A stretch of 64,000 nt of DNA from Bradyrhizobium murdochi (GCF_000472965.1 NZ_AXAU01000001.1:603939-667938), one strand, 5' to 3'; counted from the first letter of the stretch, positions 42,442 to 52,294 are shown. Translations and numbers: made by a program. Notes: generated by a model not told the origin, from the letters alone.

Positions 42442-43947
42442 TCAGGCGGCGTTGCTCCGATCCCGAAATGCTTCCACCATCAACGGGTTAAGTCCAAGTT
42501 CTGTCAGCGCGTCTCGGGCGCGGGCGTTGTCGAGCGCACGGCCGGCAAGCCGGTGGCCGCTGAGACGGTCCGGCAGCGCGGTCAGCAGCGCGCCCTGACC
42601 GAGCCGGCGCGCCCACTCCTGCAGGTCCTGCGCCAGGAATCGGTAGCCGCCGACGACCATCACGCCGGACGGCGGCGCGGTGATATTGACCGCGCCGGTG
42701 ACGCGATCGAGCCGCGCCGCGTAATCCGTATCCACGTAGTCGCGCGGCGGCGCCGCGATCAGGGAATCACTCGGCGGTGGAGGCGGCGCATAGGCCGCAA
42801 CCGGCACCATCAGTCCGCGTAGTCCCAGCGTGCCGCGCGGCGTCAGCAATATCTCGCCCGCGATCGACGATCCCGGCAGATCGCGCGGCGCCCCGTGGGG
42901 GCCCGGCTTGATCAGGGCCGGGGAGCCGTCTTCCGCGATCCGGCGGGCACCGAACAATCCGGCCTCGCCGAACAGATAGACATCCGTCAGCGTCGCCTGT
43001 TTCGCGGCCCAGCACGCACTGGAGCCGATCTGCTCCGGGGTCCGCCACAGGCCGATGACATTGCGCAGGCTCGGCATCCGCGCGCCGAGGTCCAGTTCGT
43101 CCAGCCGCAGCGCCAGTTGGGCGGGAGCGATCAGCGTGTCGCAGGCCTGCTCGTCGATCTGCTGTTCCAGCACCTCGTCGTCGAACGGATGGTGCAACAC
43201 CAGTGTTCCGCCCGACAGCAGCCAGATCGCCAGCGACGAGGCGAGGCCGGCAAATGACATCGGCGAGAAGGCCGATAGGATGGTCGCGCCCTGCGGCACG
43301 TCGCTTTCGAGGGAGATGGCAAGGCCGCCCGCAATCAGGCCGAGATGGGCGCGCGGGACCGGCCGAAAGCCGTCCGGGGTGACATCGAAGGAAATCAGCG
43401 CCGCCTTGCGGCCGTCCTGGACCACAGCGCGCGTGGTCGGGGATTCCCGGAAGATGGCATTGTCGAGCGAGGCCATGCCTTCGGGTAGCTCGCCACCGAA
43501 GCCGCAGACATGGCGGATCGAGAACGCTTCGGCAGCAGCGTTCAGGGCGAGATCCGAGTAGATCACGCCGTCGACCTTGCCCGAGCTCACGATCGCCCGC
43601 GCGGCGGTGCGGTTGAGCGCCATGGTCAATTCCGACTGCCGCCAGAGCAGCGGCAGCACCGCGACGACGAGGCCGGCGCGGAAGGCGGCGAGCACGGTGA
43701 GCGCGAATTCGATCGTGTTCGGCAATTGAACCGCGATCACGGAATTGGACGGCAAGCCGGATTCGATGAAGTGCGCGGCCAGCGACGAGATCATGCGGTC
43801 GGCCTGCGCGAAGGTGAGACGCTTCGGCGGCTGGCCGGTGATGCGCTGCTTGTTGGGGGGATCGACCAGCGCCAGCGCGTCCGGCTGCCGTGCCAGGTTC
43901 CGTTTGAACAACGTATCGAGCGTTGGCGAAGCGGTGGGCTGGGTCAC
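42442..43947 (-). CDS. Acyl-CoA-ligase-like (ANL) protein with degenerate motifs
   Basis: 501 residues from GTG 43947. The overall ANL layout is visible: LTFAQADRMISSLAAHFIES and IAVQLPNTIEFALTVLAAFR early, then FSPMSFAGLASSLAIWLLSG, YLFGEAGLFGARR where YG-x-TE is expected, and a C-terminal subdomain. The AMP-binding P-loop (TSGTTG-x-PKG) is replaced by ISFDVTPDGFRPVPRAHLGL, and the catalytic C-terminal Lys is not evident. It is probably not a normal adenylating enzyme. Adjacent to the peptide-binding gene (40-base gap). Confidence 0.75.
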   Translation of the reverse strand: MTQPTASPTLDTLFKRNLARQPDALALVDPPNKQRITGQPPKRLTFAQADRMISSLAAHFIESGLPSNSVIAVQLPNTIEFALTVLAAFRAGLVVAVLPLLWRQSELTMALNRTAARAIVSSGKVDGVIYSDLALNAAAEAFSIRHVCGFGGELPEGMASLDNAIFRESPTTRAVVQDGRKAALISFDVTPDGFRPVPRAHLGLIAGGLAISLESDVPQGATILSAFSPMSFAGLASSLAIWLLSGGTLVLHHPFDDEVLEQQIDEQACDTLIAPAQLALRLDELDLGARMPSLRNVIGLWRTPEQIGSSACWAAKQATLTDVYLFGEAGLFGARRIAEDGSPALIKPGPHGAPRDLPGSSIAGEILLTPRGTLGLRGLMVPVAAYAPPPPPSDSLIAAPPRDYVDTDYAARLDRVTGAVNITAPPSGVMVVGGYRFLAQDLQEWARRLGQGALLTALPDRLSGHRLAGRALDNARARDALTELGLNPLMVEAFRDRSNAA

Positions 43948-43987
43948 GGCGTTACTTCTGTCAGGGAGGGTGGATCGCTTGGCGAGT

Positions 43988-45814
43988 TCACTTCATTTCC
44001 GGCTTCTGCCACCAGGTTTCCGGCAGATAGCCCGTCAACGCGGTCGCTGTAGGTTGTTCTATCCGATTCCACCGCGCAATCCATTGCTCCTGCATGTTAA
44101 ACACTGGAATTGCGTAGAAGCCCGACATCAGGACGCGGTCGAGCGCCCGCACCGCGGAGACGAAAGGCGGACGTTCGCGCGCCTCGAGCAGGGCAGCGAT
44201 CATGGCGTCGATCGCGGGCTCCTTGGCCCCCATGTAATTCCGGGTGCCGGGAATGTCGGCGGCTTGGCTGCCAAAGTAGAAGGACTGCTCGTTGCCGGGG
44301 GATAGCGACTGGTCCCAGCGGTTCTGTAGCATGTCGAACTCGTAGCCCAGCCGGCGCTGGTCGAACTGCACGGGGTCGACGACGCGGACGCTGGCCTCGA
44401 TGCCGGCGCGCTTGAGGTCGCGCTGATAGGAAAGCGCAATCCGCTCCTGGTCGCGCGTCGTCACCAGGATTTCGAAGGTGAGCGGCGTCCTGGACGAACG
44501 CTGCCGCAGCACGGCTCCATCGAGATCGTAGCCGGCTTCCGACAGCAAGCTCAGCGCCTGGCGCAGCGTTGTTCGATCGCGGCCCGATCCGTCGGTGACG
44601 GGCAGGCGGTACGTGCCATCGAGAATATCCGGCCGGATCCGTGCGGCGAACGGCTTCAAGAGTTCGCGTTCGCGCTCGTCGGCCGGTCGGGCGTAGGCGG
44701 ATAGTTCGGACCCTGCGAAGAAGCCCGCCGCGCGTGCATAGAATCCGAAAAAGTAATTGCGGTTGATCCACTCGAAATCGAACAGCAGCGTCAGGGCCTG
44801 CCGCACGCGGATGTCTGAAAACACCGGACGCCGCGTGTTGAACACCAGGAATTCCGAGGGCTGCGGCATTCCGGTCTTGATGGTGTCGCGGATCACTTCG
44901 CCGTTGCGGGCGGCCGGAAAATCGTAGCCGTCATGCCAGCGCAGCGGCTCGTGCTCGGCGCGAAAGTCATAGAGGCCACGCTTGAATGCCTCGAACTGGC
45001 CGTTGGCCTCGCGATAGAAGTCGAGCCTGATCTCGTCGAAGTTCCACAATCCACGATTCACCGGCAGGTCGCGGCCCCAATAGTCGGGATTGCGGGTCAG
45101 CGTGACGCTGGCCCCCGGCTTGACGGCGGTGACGCGATAGGGCCCGGAACCGACCGGTGCGGTCATCGTGGTTTCCTCGAACGTTGCCGGATCGACCGCA
45201 TGCCGCGGCAAGACGGGCATCAGCCCGAGGATCAGCGGCAGTTCGCGGTCGTTGCCGCCGCCGAAATCGAACCGCACGGTGAGCGGATCGGGTGCTTCGG
45301 CCTTTACGACTTTGGAATAATACTGGCGGTGGTTGGGGCGCCCCTTGTCGCGCAGCAAGGCCCACGAAAACAGGACGTCCTCTGCCGTGACCGGCTCGCC
45401 GTCGGCGAAGCGCGCCCTCGGGTCGAGGTGGAACGTGACGTAGCTGCGCGCGTCGTCGGTTTCGACGGTTTTGGCCAGCAAGCCATAGAGCGTGAAAGCC
45501 TCGTCATTGCCGCGCGCCATCAGGCTCTCGACCACAAAGCTCCTGATCTGCGGAACCGCGAGGCCTCGGACGATCATGGGGTTGAGGCTGTCGAAGGTTC
45601 CCAAGGCGCCCCAGACCAGCCGTCCGCCCTTCGGCGCTTCGGGATTGGCGTAGGGCATATGCGTGAAACCGGCGGGAAGAGCGGGCGCGCCGTGCATCGC
45701 CAGCGCGTGGCTTTCGGCTGCTCTGGTTTCGTGGACCGGCCCAAGCGGCGTCACAGCCAGCGCCAGGGCAATGCCGGCGAGCACACGCAGGCGGATACGA
45801 CCGGAGCGGATCAT
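43988..45814 (-). CDS. Periplasmic peptide-binding protein (SBP family 5)
   Basis: 608 residues from ATG 45814. Signal peptide (VLAGIALALAVTPLGPVHET, then RAAES). The family-5 core follows: KGGRLVWGALGTFDSLNPMI, FHLDPRARFADGEPVTAEDV and PVGSGPYRVTAVKPGASVTL. It resembles YejA-type proteins that bind peptides or microcin-like cargo. No permease or ATPase genes adjoin, so it must serve a distant ABC transporter. Confidence 0.88.
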   Translation of the reverse strand: MIRSGRIRLRVLAGIALALAVTPLGPVHETRAAESHALAMHGAPALPAGFTHMPYANPEAPKGGRLVWGALGTFDSLNPMIVRGLAVPQIRSFVVESLMARGNDEAFTLYGLLAKTVETDDARSYVTFHLDPRARFADGEPVTAEDVLFSWALLRDKGRPNHRQYYSKVVKAEAPDPLTVRFDFGGGNDRELPLILGLMPVLPRHAVDPATFEETTMTAPVGSGPYRVTAVKPGASVTLTRNPDYWGRDLPVNRGLWNFDEIRLDFYREANGQFEAFKRGLYDFRAEHEPLRWHDGYDFPAARNGEVIRDTIKTGMPQPSEFLVFNTRRPVFSDIRVRQALTLLFDFEWINRNYFFGFYARAAGFFAGSELSAYARPADERERELLKPFAARIRPDILDGTYRLPVTDGSGRDRTTLRQALSLLSEAGYDLDGAVLRQRSSRTPLTFEILVTTRDQERIALSYQRDLKRAGIEASVRVVDPVQFDQRRLGYEFDMLQNRWDQSLSPGNEQSFYFGSQAADIPGTRNYMGAKEPAIDAMIAALLEARERPPFVSAVRALDRVLMSGFYAIPVFNMQEQWIARWNRIEQPTATALTGYLPETWWQKPEMK

Positions 45815-46075
45815 AGGCGGGCAGCGATCTGATTCGAAATTGCGCACGAAGAAAGCTTTACCATAGGCTTCGGCCTCGGCCTGCGGGGAACGCCAAAGAT
45901 GCTTGTCGGCATTGATCTTTTCGTCTGCCGCTGTATTGAAGGCGGGCAGTTGATGACCGCGGGAACGCCGGTCACGTATCCGCCTCAATTGCCAACGAGA
46001 CAGCCGCCCCAGCGCGGGTTGGTGTCGGTGCCTGTAGCGGTTTCGGGCGCTCCGGTTCAGAAAGGGTTTTCCGCA

Positions 46076-46891
46076 ATGAATTTCCGTATCTTCGCCGCGT
46101 CGATTCGGCCGCGTGGGCAGATCTTGGCCCTGTTGGCGGCCTCGGCATTGTCGGCAACGTTGATTGCGTCGGGCGCGCAAGCTCAGCAGCCCGCGCCAGC
46201 GCCCGGGGCCCCGAAGGCTGCCCCGGCGCCTGCCGCTCCGAAAGCGCCTCCGAAGGCTGCCCCCAAGGGTCCCGCCGGCGCTCCAGCGGCACAAGCCCCT
46301 CCGGCTGGCGCTCCCGGCGCCGCCCCGCCCCAGGAGCAGCAGGTCCAGCTAATCTACGCGCCCTGGACCAAGTTCTGCCTCAAGGGTCAGGAAGCCGGCG
46401 CCAAGCAGGTTTGCTTCACTGGCAAGGACGGCCGCATCGAGTCGGGCCAACCCGTCATCGCCGCCGTCATCATCGAGCCGGAAGGCGAGCCGAAGAAGCT
46501 CCTGCGCGTGACCTTGCCGCTCGGCATGCAGCTCGTGCACGGAACCCGGATCATCGTTGATAACAATCCGCCGCAGCAGGGCCCGTATGTGATCTGCTTC
46601 CAGAACGGCTGCATGTCAGACTACGAAGCAACCCCCGAGCTGATCGCCAACTTGAAGAAGGGCCAGAATCTGGTTGTTCAGGCGATCAATTCCAACGGTG
46701 CGCCGCTGACGCTGCCGCTGCCGCTCGCCGGTGAATTCGCCAAGGCCTTTGACGGTCCGCCGACCGATCCGAAGCAGTTCGAGGAAAACCAGAAGAAGCT
46801 TCAGGAAGAGCTGCAGAAGCGTGCTGAGGAGCAGCGCAAGAAGCTGGAGGGCACCCAGCCGGGCGCCACTGCAAATCCGGCGGCGAAGTAA
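46076..46891 (+). CDS. Invasion-associated locus B (IalB) family protein
   Basis: 271 residues from ATG 46076. Signal peptide (ILALLAASALSATLIASGAQ, cleavage near AQA-QQ). A Pro/Ala linker (about 45-90) leads to the IalB domain: APWTKFCLKGQEAGAKQVCF, four Cys overall (FCLKG, QVCFTG, VICFQNGCM). A charged helical C-terminus with KKLQEELQKRAEEQRKK ends the protein. Periplasmic. IalB proteins are common in Rhizobiales; the biochemical role is uncertain. Confidence 0.85.
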   Translation: MNFRIFAASIRPRGQILALLAASALSATLIASGAQAQQPAPAPGAPKAAPAPAAPKAPPKAAPKGPAGAPAAQAPPAGAPGAAPPQEQQVQLIYAPWTKFCLKGQEAGAKQVCFTGKDGRIESGQPVIAAVIIEPEGEPKKLLRVTLPLGMQLVHGTRIIVDNNPPQQGPYVICFQNGCMSDYEATPELIANLKKGQNLVVQAINSNGAPLTLPLPLAGEFAKAFDGPPTDPKQFEENQKKLQEELQKRAEEQRKKLEGTQPGATANPAAK

Positions 46892-46913
46892 CAGCCGCGC
46901 CATTCGACAAAAC

Positions 46914-46941
46914 AAAAGGCGCCCGACCAGGGCGCCTTTTT
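46914..46941. terminator. Bidirectional Rho-independent terminator
   Basis: AAAAGGCGCCC pairs perfectly with GGGCGCCTTTT around GACCA, with T-runs on both strands. It serves the IalB gene (plus) and hspQ (minus). Confidence 0.9.
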
Positions 46942-46960
46942 CGTTGCCGGAAGAAGAATG

Positions 46961-47293
46961 CTAGTTGAGCGACGGGTTGCGCGGGCGGTAGCCGCCGGAC
47001 TTGTCCTTCACGAAGATCTCGGCCACCTGCGAGTGCCGGATCGGCTCGCCGGAATCGTCCGGCAGCAGATTTTGCTCGGAGACGTAGGCGACGTATTCGG
47101 ACTCCGAGTTTTCCGCGAGCAGGTGATAGAACGGCTGATCCTTGTCAGGCCGAACCTCTTCGGGGATCGACAACCACCATTCCTCGGTATTGTTGAATTC
47201 CGGATCGATATCGAAAATCACGCCACGGAATGAAAACACCCGGTGGCGGACGATCTGCCCGATCTGAAACTTGGCGGTGCGCGCTTTGATCAT
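46961..47293 (-). CDS. hspQ: Heat shock protein HspQ
   Basis: 110 residues. AKFQIGQIVRHRVFSFRGVI and FDIDPEFNNTEEWW define the HspQ/YccV (hemimethylated-DNA-binding-like) fold, followed by QPFYHLLAENSESEYVAYVS. In enterobacteria it binds hemimethylated DNA and specifically enhances Lon proteolysis. Single gene with its own terminator. Confidence 0.93.
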   Translation of the reverse strand: MIKARTAKFQIGQIVRHRVFSFRGVIFDIDPEFNNTEEWWLSIPEEVRPDKDQPFYHLLAENSESEYVAYVSEQNLLPDDSGEPIRHSQVAEIFVKDKSGGYRPRNPSLN

Positions 47294-47417
47294 GTCCCGT
47301 CGAATAGACCATGATTGTGGCCGATGCTAGGGGCAATAGGACGAATTAACCTTTACGCGTGGTGGCCATATCCGGCGCCATCTCCCCAAAATCACTGACG
47401 AAAAGACGCTTGACGAG

Positions 47418-48371
47418 ATGGTCGATATCCTCAACCTCGCGCTTCCCTATTTTGGCCTGATCTTCATCGGCTTTGCCTGCGGCAAGACCCGAAGGCTGCC
47501 GGAATCGGGCCTCGCCTGGATGAACTTCTTTCTGCTCTACGTCTCGCTGCCGGCCTTGCTATTCCGCATCATGTCGGAGACGCCATTTTCCGAACTGAAC
47601 AACCCGCCATTTCTGATCGCAACCACGCTGGCAACCGTGAGCGCCTTCGTGCTTGCCATGGTGGCAGGCCGCATCATCGGCGAACTGTCGCTGCGCAAGG
47701 CGACGATGGCGGGTCTAGCCGGCGCTTACGGCAATATCGGCTATATGGGCCCCGGGCTGGCGCTGGCGGTGCTCGGAGCCAAGGCAGCCGCGCCGACCGC
47801 GTTGATCTTCTGCTGCGACAGCATTTTTCTGTTCACGATCGTACCGCTGCTGATGGCGCTGAGCGATCGCAAGCATCCGTCGTTCCTGTACGCCATTGGC
47901 GTCGCCGCGCGGCAGATCGTGCTCAATCCGCTGATCATGTCGGCCGCCGCCGGGGCGCTTGTCGCGGCGTTGCACATTCAAGTGCCGGTCGCCGTCGACA
48001 GAACCTTGCTATTTCTCCAGAACGCGGCGGCACCGACGGCGCTGTTTGTGCTGGGCGTGACCGTGGCACTGCGGCCGTTTGATCGGGTACCCTGGGAAGT
48101 GCCGGGCGTGATCGCGATCAAGCTCCTGATCCATCCGCTCATCGTGTTCGGGCTGATGCTGCTGTTCGGCCCGTTCGCGCAGCCCTGGGCCGCGACCGCG
48201 GTACTGATGGCCGCGCTGCCGCCGGCGCTGAACGTGTTCGTGATGGCCCGGCAAAACAACACCTGGATCGAGCCGGCGTCGGTCGCCGTCCTGATCGGAA
48301 CCTTTGCCTCCGTAGTCACGCTGACCAGCGTGATGTGGTTCATCCAGAGCGGGCGGCTGGCGTTTCCGTAA
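47418..48371 (+). CDS. AEC family transporter
   Basis: 317 residues, ten predicted membrane helices in two halves. LALPYFGLIFIGFACGKTRR and AGAYGNIGYMGPGLALAVLG are typical of the auxin-efflux-carrier family; in bacteria these export malonate, malate or similar acids. No regulator or enzyme adjoins, so the substrate is unknown. Confidence 0.88.
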   Translation: MVDILNLALPYFGLIFIGFACGKTRRLPESGLAWMNFFLLYVSLPALLFRIMSETPFSELNNPPFLIATTLATVSAFVLAMVAGRIIGELSLRKATMAGLAGAYGNIGYMGPGLALAVLGAKAAAPTALIFCCDSIFLFTIVPLLMALSDRKHPSFLYAIGVAARQIVLNPLIMSAAAGALVAALHIQVPVAVDRTLLFLQNAAAPTALFVLGVTVALRPFDRVPWEVPGVIAIKLLIHPLIVFGLMLLFGPFAQPWAATAVLMAALPPALNVFVMARQNNTWIEPASVAVLIGTFASVVTLTSVMWFIQSGRLAFP

Positions 48372-48451
48372 GCGTGACACAAAATCGCGAAAACAACCCC
48401 ATGCAAAGTAGAGTGGGGCTAGGTTCGCAGCCCTCACGCTGGCGTCCGGGG

Positions 48452-49642
48452 CTAGCTCACGCGCTTCCAGGTCGGCGCCAGCCCCTCGCGCATCGCAAGC
48501 CGCCGCAGCGGGCCGAACGAGCCGAGGAGGTGCATGCCGACAGCGCGCAGCGATTGCATGGGCAGGAAATCGCTAAGCAATGAACGGTTGGCGACATCGA
48601 TCGCGATCAGCCGGCTAGCGACGTCGGCACGGCGCGCGGATTGATAGCGCGCCAGCACGGCCAGCGACCCCGGATCCTCGCCGCGCGAGATCGCATTGCC
48701 GGCGATATCGGCGATATCGGCCGCATCGCGCAATCCCATGTTGAGGCCTTGGGCGCCGATCGGCGGCACCACGTGGGCGGATTCGCCGACCAGCGCGACA
48801 CGATGGCTGGCGAACTGTTCGGGACGCTCGATCGTCAGCGGAAACAGGTTGCGCCCGGCTTCCACCTGGACGCGGCCGAGAATGGAGTGCGACTGTCTTT
48901 CCGTGGCTTCCGACAATTCCTCGTCACCAAGCGAGATCAGCCGCTCCGCTTCTCTGGTTTCCGAAACCCACACCACGCTGCAGCGGTTGCCGGGCAGGGG
49001 CACGAATACGCATGGACCCTGGGCGGTGTGAAACTCGGTGGAGATGCCGTTGTGCGGTCGAGAATGGGAGATGTTGAAGGTCAGCGCCGACTGATGAAGG
49101 TCGCGGCGGCTGGTCTTGATACCGGCCGCCTCGCGGGACGGTGATTGCCGCCCGTCTGCGCCGATCACGAGCCGCGCAGAAAGTTGCTCGCCCTTACCGG
49201 CACGGATGGCGACGATCGCGTCCTGCGGGTCGATCGCGGCGGCCTCATCGTCAAATCGAGTCAAATTGGAAAGTTCAGCGGCGCGCTCTTCGAGGGCAAC
49301 CATTAACGATCGGTTGTCGATGTTGTAGCCGAACTGTTCGAGACCGATCTCGTCCGAGGAAAACCGCACCTCGGGCGCGCGGATCAGCCGGTCGGTGTCG
49401 TCGACAAGGCGCATGATCCGCAAGGCGGCCGCCTTGTCCCGGCAGCGCGGCCAGACCTCGAGACGTTCGAGCAACTCGGTGGAAGCCCCCAACAGCGCCG
49501 TGGTGCGGTTGTCGGCATAGGGGGCACGACGGGCGAGCAGGGCGGTTCTCGCACCGGTAGCGGCCAGCGCGACGGCTGCCGTCAGGCCCGCCGGCCCGCC
49601 GCCGATCACGGCAGCGTCATAAACTTGAGATGCGTCATTCAT
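48452..49642 (-). CDS. UbiH/UbiF-type FAD monooxygenase
   Basis: 396 residues. N-terminal dinucleotide fold YDAAVIGGGPAGLTAAVALA. ARLVIGADGRQSPSREAAGI holds the second FAD motif, and RVALVGESAHVVPPIGAQGL, then NMGLRDAADIADI, the GD/GE motif. Family hydroxylases act on the ubiquinone ring at the membrane. Which ring position is used cannot be told. Confidence 0.88.
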   Translation of the reverse strand: MNDASQVYDAAVIGGGPAGLTAAVALAATGARTALLARRAPYADNRTTALLGASTELLERLEVWPRCRDKAAALRIMRLVDDTDRLIRAPEVRFSSDEIGLEQFGYNIDNRSLMVALEERAAELSNLTRFDDEAAAIDPQDAIVAIRAGKGEQLSARLVIGADGRQSPSREAAGIKTSRRDLHQSALTFNISHSRPHNGISTEFHTAQGPCVFVPLPGNRCSVVWVSETREAERLISLGDEELSEATERQSHSILGRVQVEAGRNLFPLTIERPEQFASHRVALVGESAHVVPPIGAQGLNMGLRDAADIADIAGNAISRGEDPGSLAVLARYQSARRADVASRLIAIDVANRSLLSDFLPMQSLRAVGMHLLGSFGPLRRLAMREGLAPTWKRVS

Positions 49643-49739
49643 ATCGAGACAATTGACGCTCGGGCTGGCATTTTCAAGCCATCAACCGGCCGAAATGTTT
49701 CCGCTCAATCGCGCGGCGGAACGCCGCAAAAGCGCCGAT

Positions 49740-50513
49740 ATGCAAATAGCAGCGATTCCTGATAGCACTGCCGAGCCAATGGACCAGACCACAGAGCCAG
49801 ATTCCGCCCCCACGACCATCCGAATGCGAACCGCCGCATTCGCCGTACACATTTTCACGGCACTGGGCGCGGGCGTCGCGCTGCTGGCGATGCTCGAGGC
49901 CGTTCGCGAACATTGGGCCAGTATGTTCGGCTGGCTCGGCGTCGCCTTGATCATCGATGCCATCGACGGGCCGCTGGCGCGAAAGCTGGACGTTGTGCGG
50001 CTGCAGCCGAACTGGTCGGGCGACGTGCTCGATCTCGTCGTCGATTTCGTGACCTACGTCTTCGTTCCGGCCTATGCCATCACCGCGAGCGGGATGCTGC
50101 TGCCGGTGGCGGCGCCGCTGCTCGGGATCGGCATTATGGTTTCCGGTGCGCTCTATTTCGCCGACCGGCGCATGAAGGCGTCCGACAACCACTTCCGCGG
50201 CTTTCCGGCGCTGTGGAACGCGGCGGCGTTTTATTTGTTCTTGCTGCACCTGCCGCCGGCACTCTCCACTCTCGGAATCGCAATCCTGATCGCGCTCACA
50301 TTCGCCCCGTTTCATGTGCTGCATCCGATCCGGGTGGTGCGGCTACGCTGGCTGACCCTGTGGCTGATGGCTATTGGAGCCGCGCTGGCGATCTATACGC
50401 TGATCCGCGATTTCGACGTGGGCACTCCCATCGTCGCCGCGCTGTGCGCCATTGCGGCTTACGTCATAGGAAGTGACGCCGTGATCCGGCTAATCAAGTC
50501 GTTCAAGGCATGA
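49740..50513 (+). CDS. pcs: Phosphatidylcholine synthase
   Basis: 257 residues from ATG 49740; starts at 49695 or 49779 are possible. The CDP-alcohol motif is present: DAIDGPLARKLD followed by SGDVLDLVVDFVTYVFVP, with the DG..AR..D...D spacing. The Pcs-type FPALWNAAAFYLFLL is also present. About eight membrane helices. It condenses CDP-diacylglycerol with choline to make phosphatidylcholine, important for symbiosis in rhizobia. The stop overlaps terC (ATGA). Confidence 0.88.
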   Translation: MQIAAIPDSTAEPMDQTTEPDSAPTTIRMRTAAFAVHIFTALGAGVALLAMLEAVREHWASMFGWLGVALIIDAIDGPLARKLDVVRLQPNWSGDVLDLVVDFVTYVFVPAYAITASGMLLPVAAPLLGIGIMVSGALYFADRRMKASDNHFRGFPALWNAAAFYLFLLHLPPALSTLGIAILIALTFAPFHVLHPIRVVRLRWLTLWLMAIGAALAIYTLIRDFDVGTPIVAALCAIAAYVIGSDAVIRLIKSFKA

Positions 50514-51247
50514 TGGAATTATTGACCAGCCCGGAAGCCTGGGCGGCGCTGTTGACATTGACGGCGCTGGAAATCGTGCTCGGCATCGACAACGTCATTT
50601 TCATCTCCGTGCTCGTCTCGCGCATCCCGCCGGCGCAGGCCAAACGCGCGCGTCAAATCGGCTTGCTGCTGGCGCTGGTGTTCCGCATCGTGCTGCTCAG
50701 CGTGATGGTGTGGCTGATCGGCCTGACGGAGCCTGTCATCACGATAAGAAATGTCGAACTGTCCTGGCGGGACATCATCCTGATTGCCGGCGGAGCCTTC
50801 CTGATCGCGAAGGCGACGCATGAAATTCATGGCGAGGTCGAAGCGAGCGATGGCGAGGTCGATGCCGAACCCAGGGCCAGCGCATTCTTCTGGGTGATCG
50901 TCCAGATTATCATTATCGACATCGTGTTCTCCCTGGACTCGATCATCACCGCGATCGGTATGGCGCAGGATCTGGAGATCATGATCGCCGCCGTCGTGAT
51001 CGCATGCGTCGTCATGTACGTCTCGTCGGGTCCGGTGGCCCGGTTCGTGGCCAATCACCCGACCACCAAGATGCTGGCATTGGCATTCCTGGTGCTGATC
51101 GGCGTGGCGCTGGTAGCGGACGGATTCCACTTCCATATCCCGCGCGGCTACATCTATTTTGCCATGTTGTTCGCGGCCGCGGTCGAACTGTTCAATGTGC
51201 TCGCCAGGCGCAACCGCAAGAAGGCCGCCAGACGGCCGGTCAGTTGA
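50510..51247 (+). CDS. TerC family membrane protein
   Basis: 245 residues, seven membrane helices. ALEIVLGIDNVIFISVLVSR and DIVFSLDSIITAIGMAQDLE are the two TerC signatures with conserved Asp in the membrane. TerC/Alx relatives export Mn2+ and support metalation of exported proteins. Overlaps pcs by four bases, so the two are co-translated. Confidence 0.9.
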   Translation: MMELLTSPEAWAALLTLTALEIVLGIDNVIFISVLVSRIPPAQAKRARQIGLLLALVFRIVLLSVMVWLIGLTEPVITIRNVELSWRDIILIAGGAFLIAKATHEIHGEVEASDGEVDAEPRASAFFWVIVQIIIIDIVFSLDSIITAIGMAQDLEIMIAAVVIACVVMYVSSGPVARFVANHPTTKMLALAFLVLIGVALVADGFHFHIPRGYIYFAMLFAAAVELFNVLARRNRKKAARRPVS

Positions 51248-51319
51248 CAAGCGGGCGGCGATGGCTTTCGTTGCGCACTCAAGTCGGGCGCTTGAACAAA
51301 TACCGAGGGAGAGACTGTC

Positions 51320-52294
51320 ATGACCAAGGCCGTGCGTGTGCACAAGGTGGGCGGACCGGAGGCCCTGGTGTATGAGGACGTCGAGGTCCCGGCACCGGGA
51401 CCGGGTGAGGTTCGCATCCGTCAGCATGCCGTCGGGTTGAACTTCATCGACGTCTATTTCCGCACCGGCCTCTACAAGGCGCCGGGGCTGCCGTTCATTG
51501 CCGGCAATGAGGCCGCGGGCGAGGTCCTGGCCGTGGGCCCGGGCGTTACCAATTTTCATCCCGGCGACCGCGTGGCCTATTATTTCACGCTCGGCGGCTA
51601 CGCCAGCGAGCGGGTGATTCCGGCCGACAAGCTGGTCAAGCTGCCCGACCACATCACCTATGAGCAGGGCGCCGTCCTGATGCTGAAGGGGCTGACGGTC
51701 TGGTACCTCCTGCACAAGACCTTCAAGGTCGAACCCGGCCATCGCGTGCTGATCCATGCCGCCGCCGGTGGCATCGGCCTTCTGGCCTGCCAGTGGGCGA
51801 AGGCGCTCGGCGCGCATGTGATCGGCACAGTCGGCTCCAAGGCCAAGGCCGATCTCGCGCTCGCCAATGGCTGCGATCACGTCATCCTCTATAACGAGGA
51901 GGACTTCGTCGCACGCGTGAAGCAGATCAGCCGCAATGAGCTCTGCGACGTCGTCTATGACGGCGTCGGCAAAACCACCTTCCCGGGCTCGCTGTCGTGC
52001 TTGCGGCCCCGCGGCCTGTTCGTCAGCTTCGGCAACGCCTCCGGCCCGGTGCCGCCGTTCCCGCTCGCCGAGCTCAACAATCACGGCTCGCTGTTTGCCA
52101 CCCGGCCGAAGCTCAATGACTATGTCAGCACCCGCAAGGAATTGCTCGAAGGTGCCGACACGCTGTTTGCCGCCGTCATCAACGGCAAGCTCCACGTGCC
52201 GATCAACCACGCCTATGCGCTGAAGGATGCCGCCAAGGCGCATACCGAGCTGGAGAGCCGGGCGACGACAGGGGCGGCGATTCTGAGGCCGTAA
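51320..52294 (+). CDS. NADPH:quinone oxidoreductase (Qor)
   Basis: 324 residues, zinc-free MDR family. GLNFIDVYFRTGLYKAPGLP early, VLIHAAAGGIGLLACQWAKA for NADPH binding (A-x-x-GG-x-G), and the quinone reductase end TGAAILRP. Cytoplasmic one-electron quinone reductase. RBS GAGAGA before ATG 51320. Confidence 0.9.
   Translation: MTKAVRVHKVGGPEALVYEDVEVPAPGPGEVRIRQHAVGLNFIDVYFRTGLYKAPGLPFIAGNEAAGEVLAVGPGVTNFHPGDRVAYYFTLGGYASERVIPADKLVKLPDHITYEQGAVLMLKGLTVWYLLHKTFKVEPGHRVLIHAAAGGIGLLACQWAKALGAHVIGTVGSKAKADLALANGCDHVILYNEEDFVARVKQISRNELCDVVYDGVGKTTFPGSLSCLRPRGLFVSFGNASGPVPPFPLAELNNHGSLFATRPKLNDYVSTRKELLEGADTLFAAVINGKLHVPINHAYALKDAAKAHTELESRATTGAAILRP

Noticed and set aside
46914..46941. Riboswitch or thermosensor before hspQ
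   Set aside because: The hairpin lies at the 3' ends of two convergent genes and is a plain bidirectional terminator.
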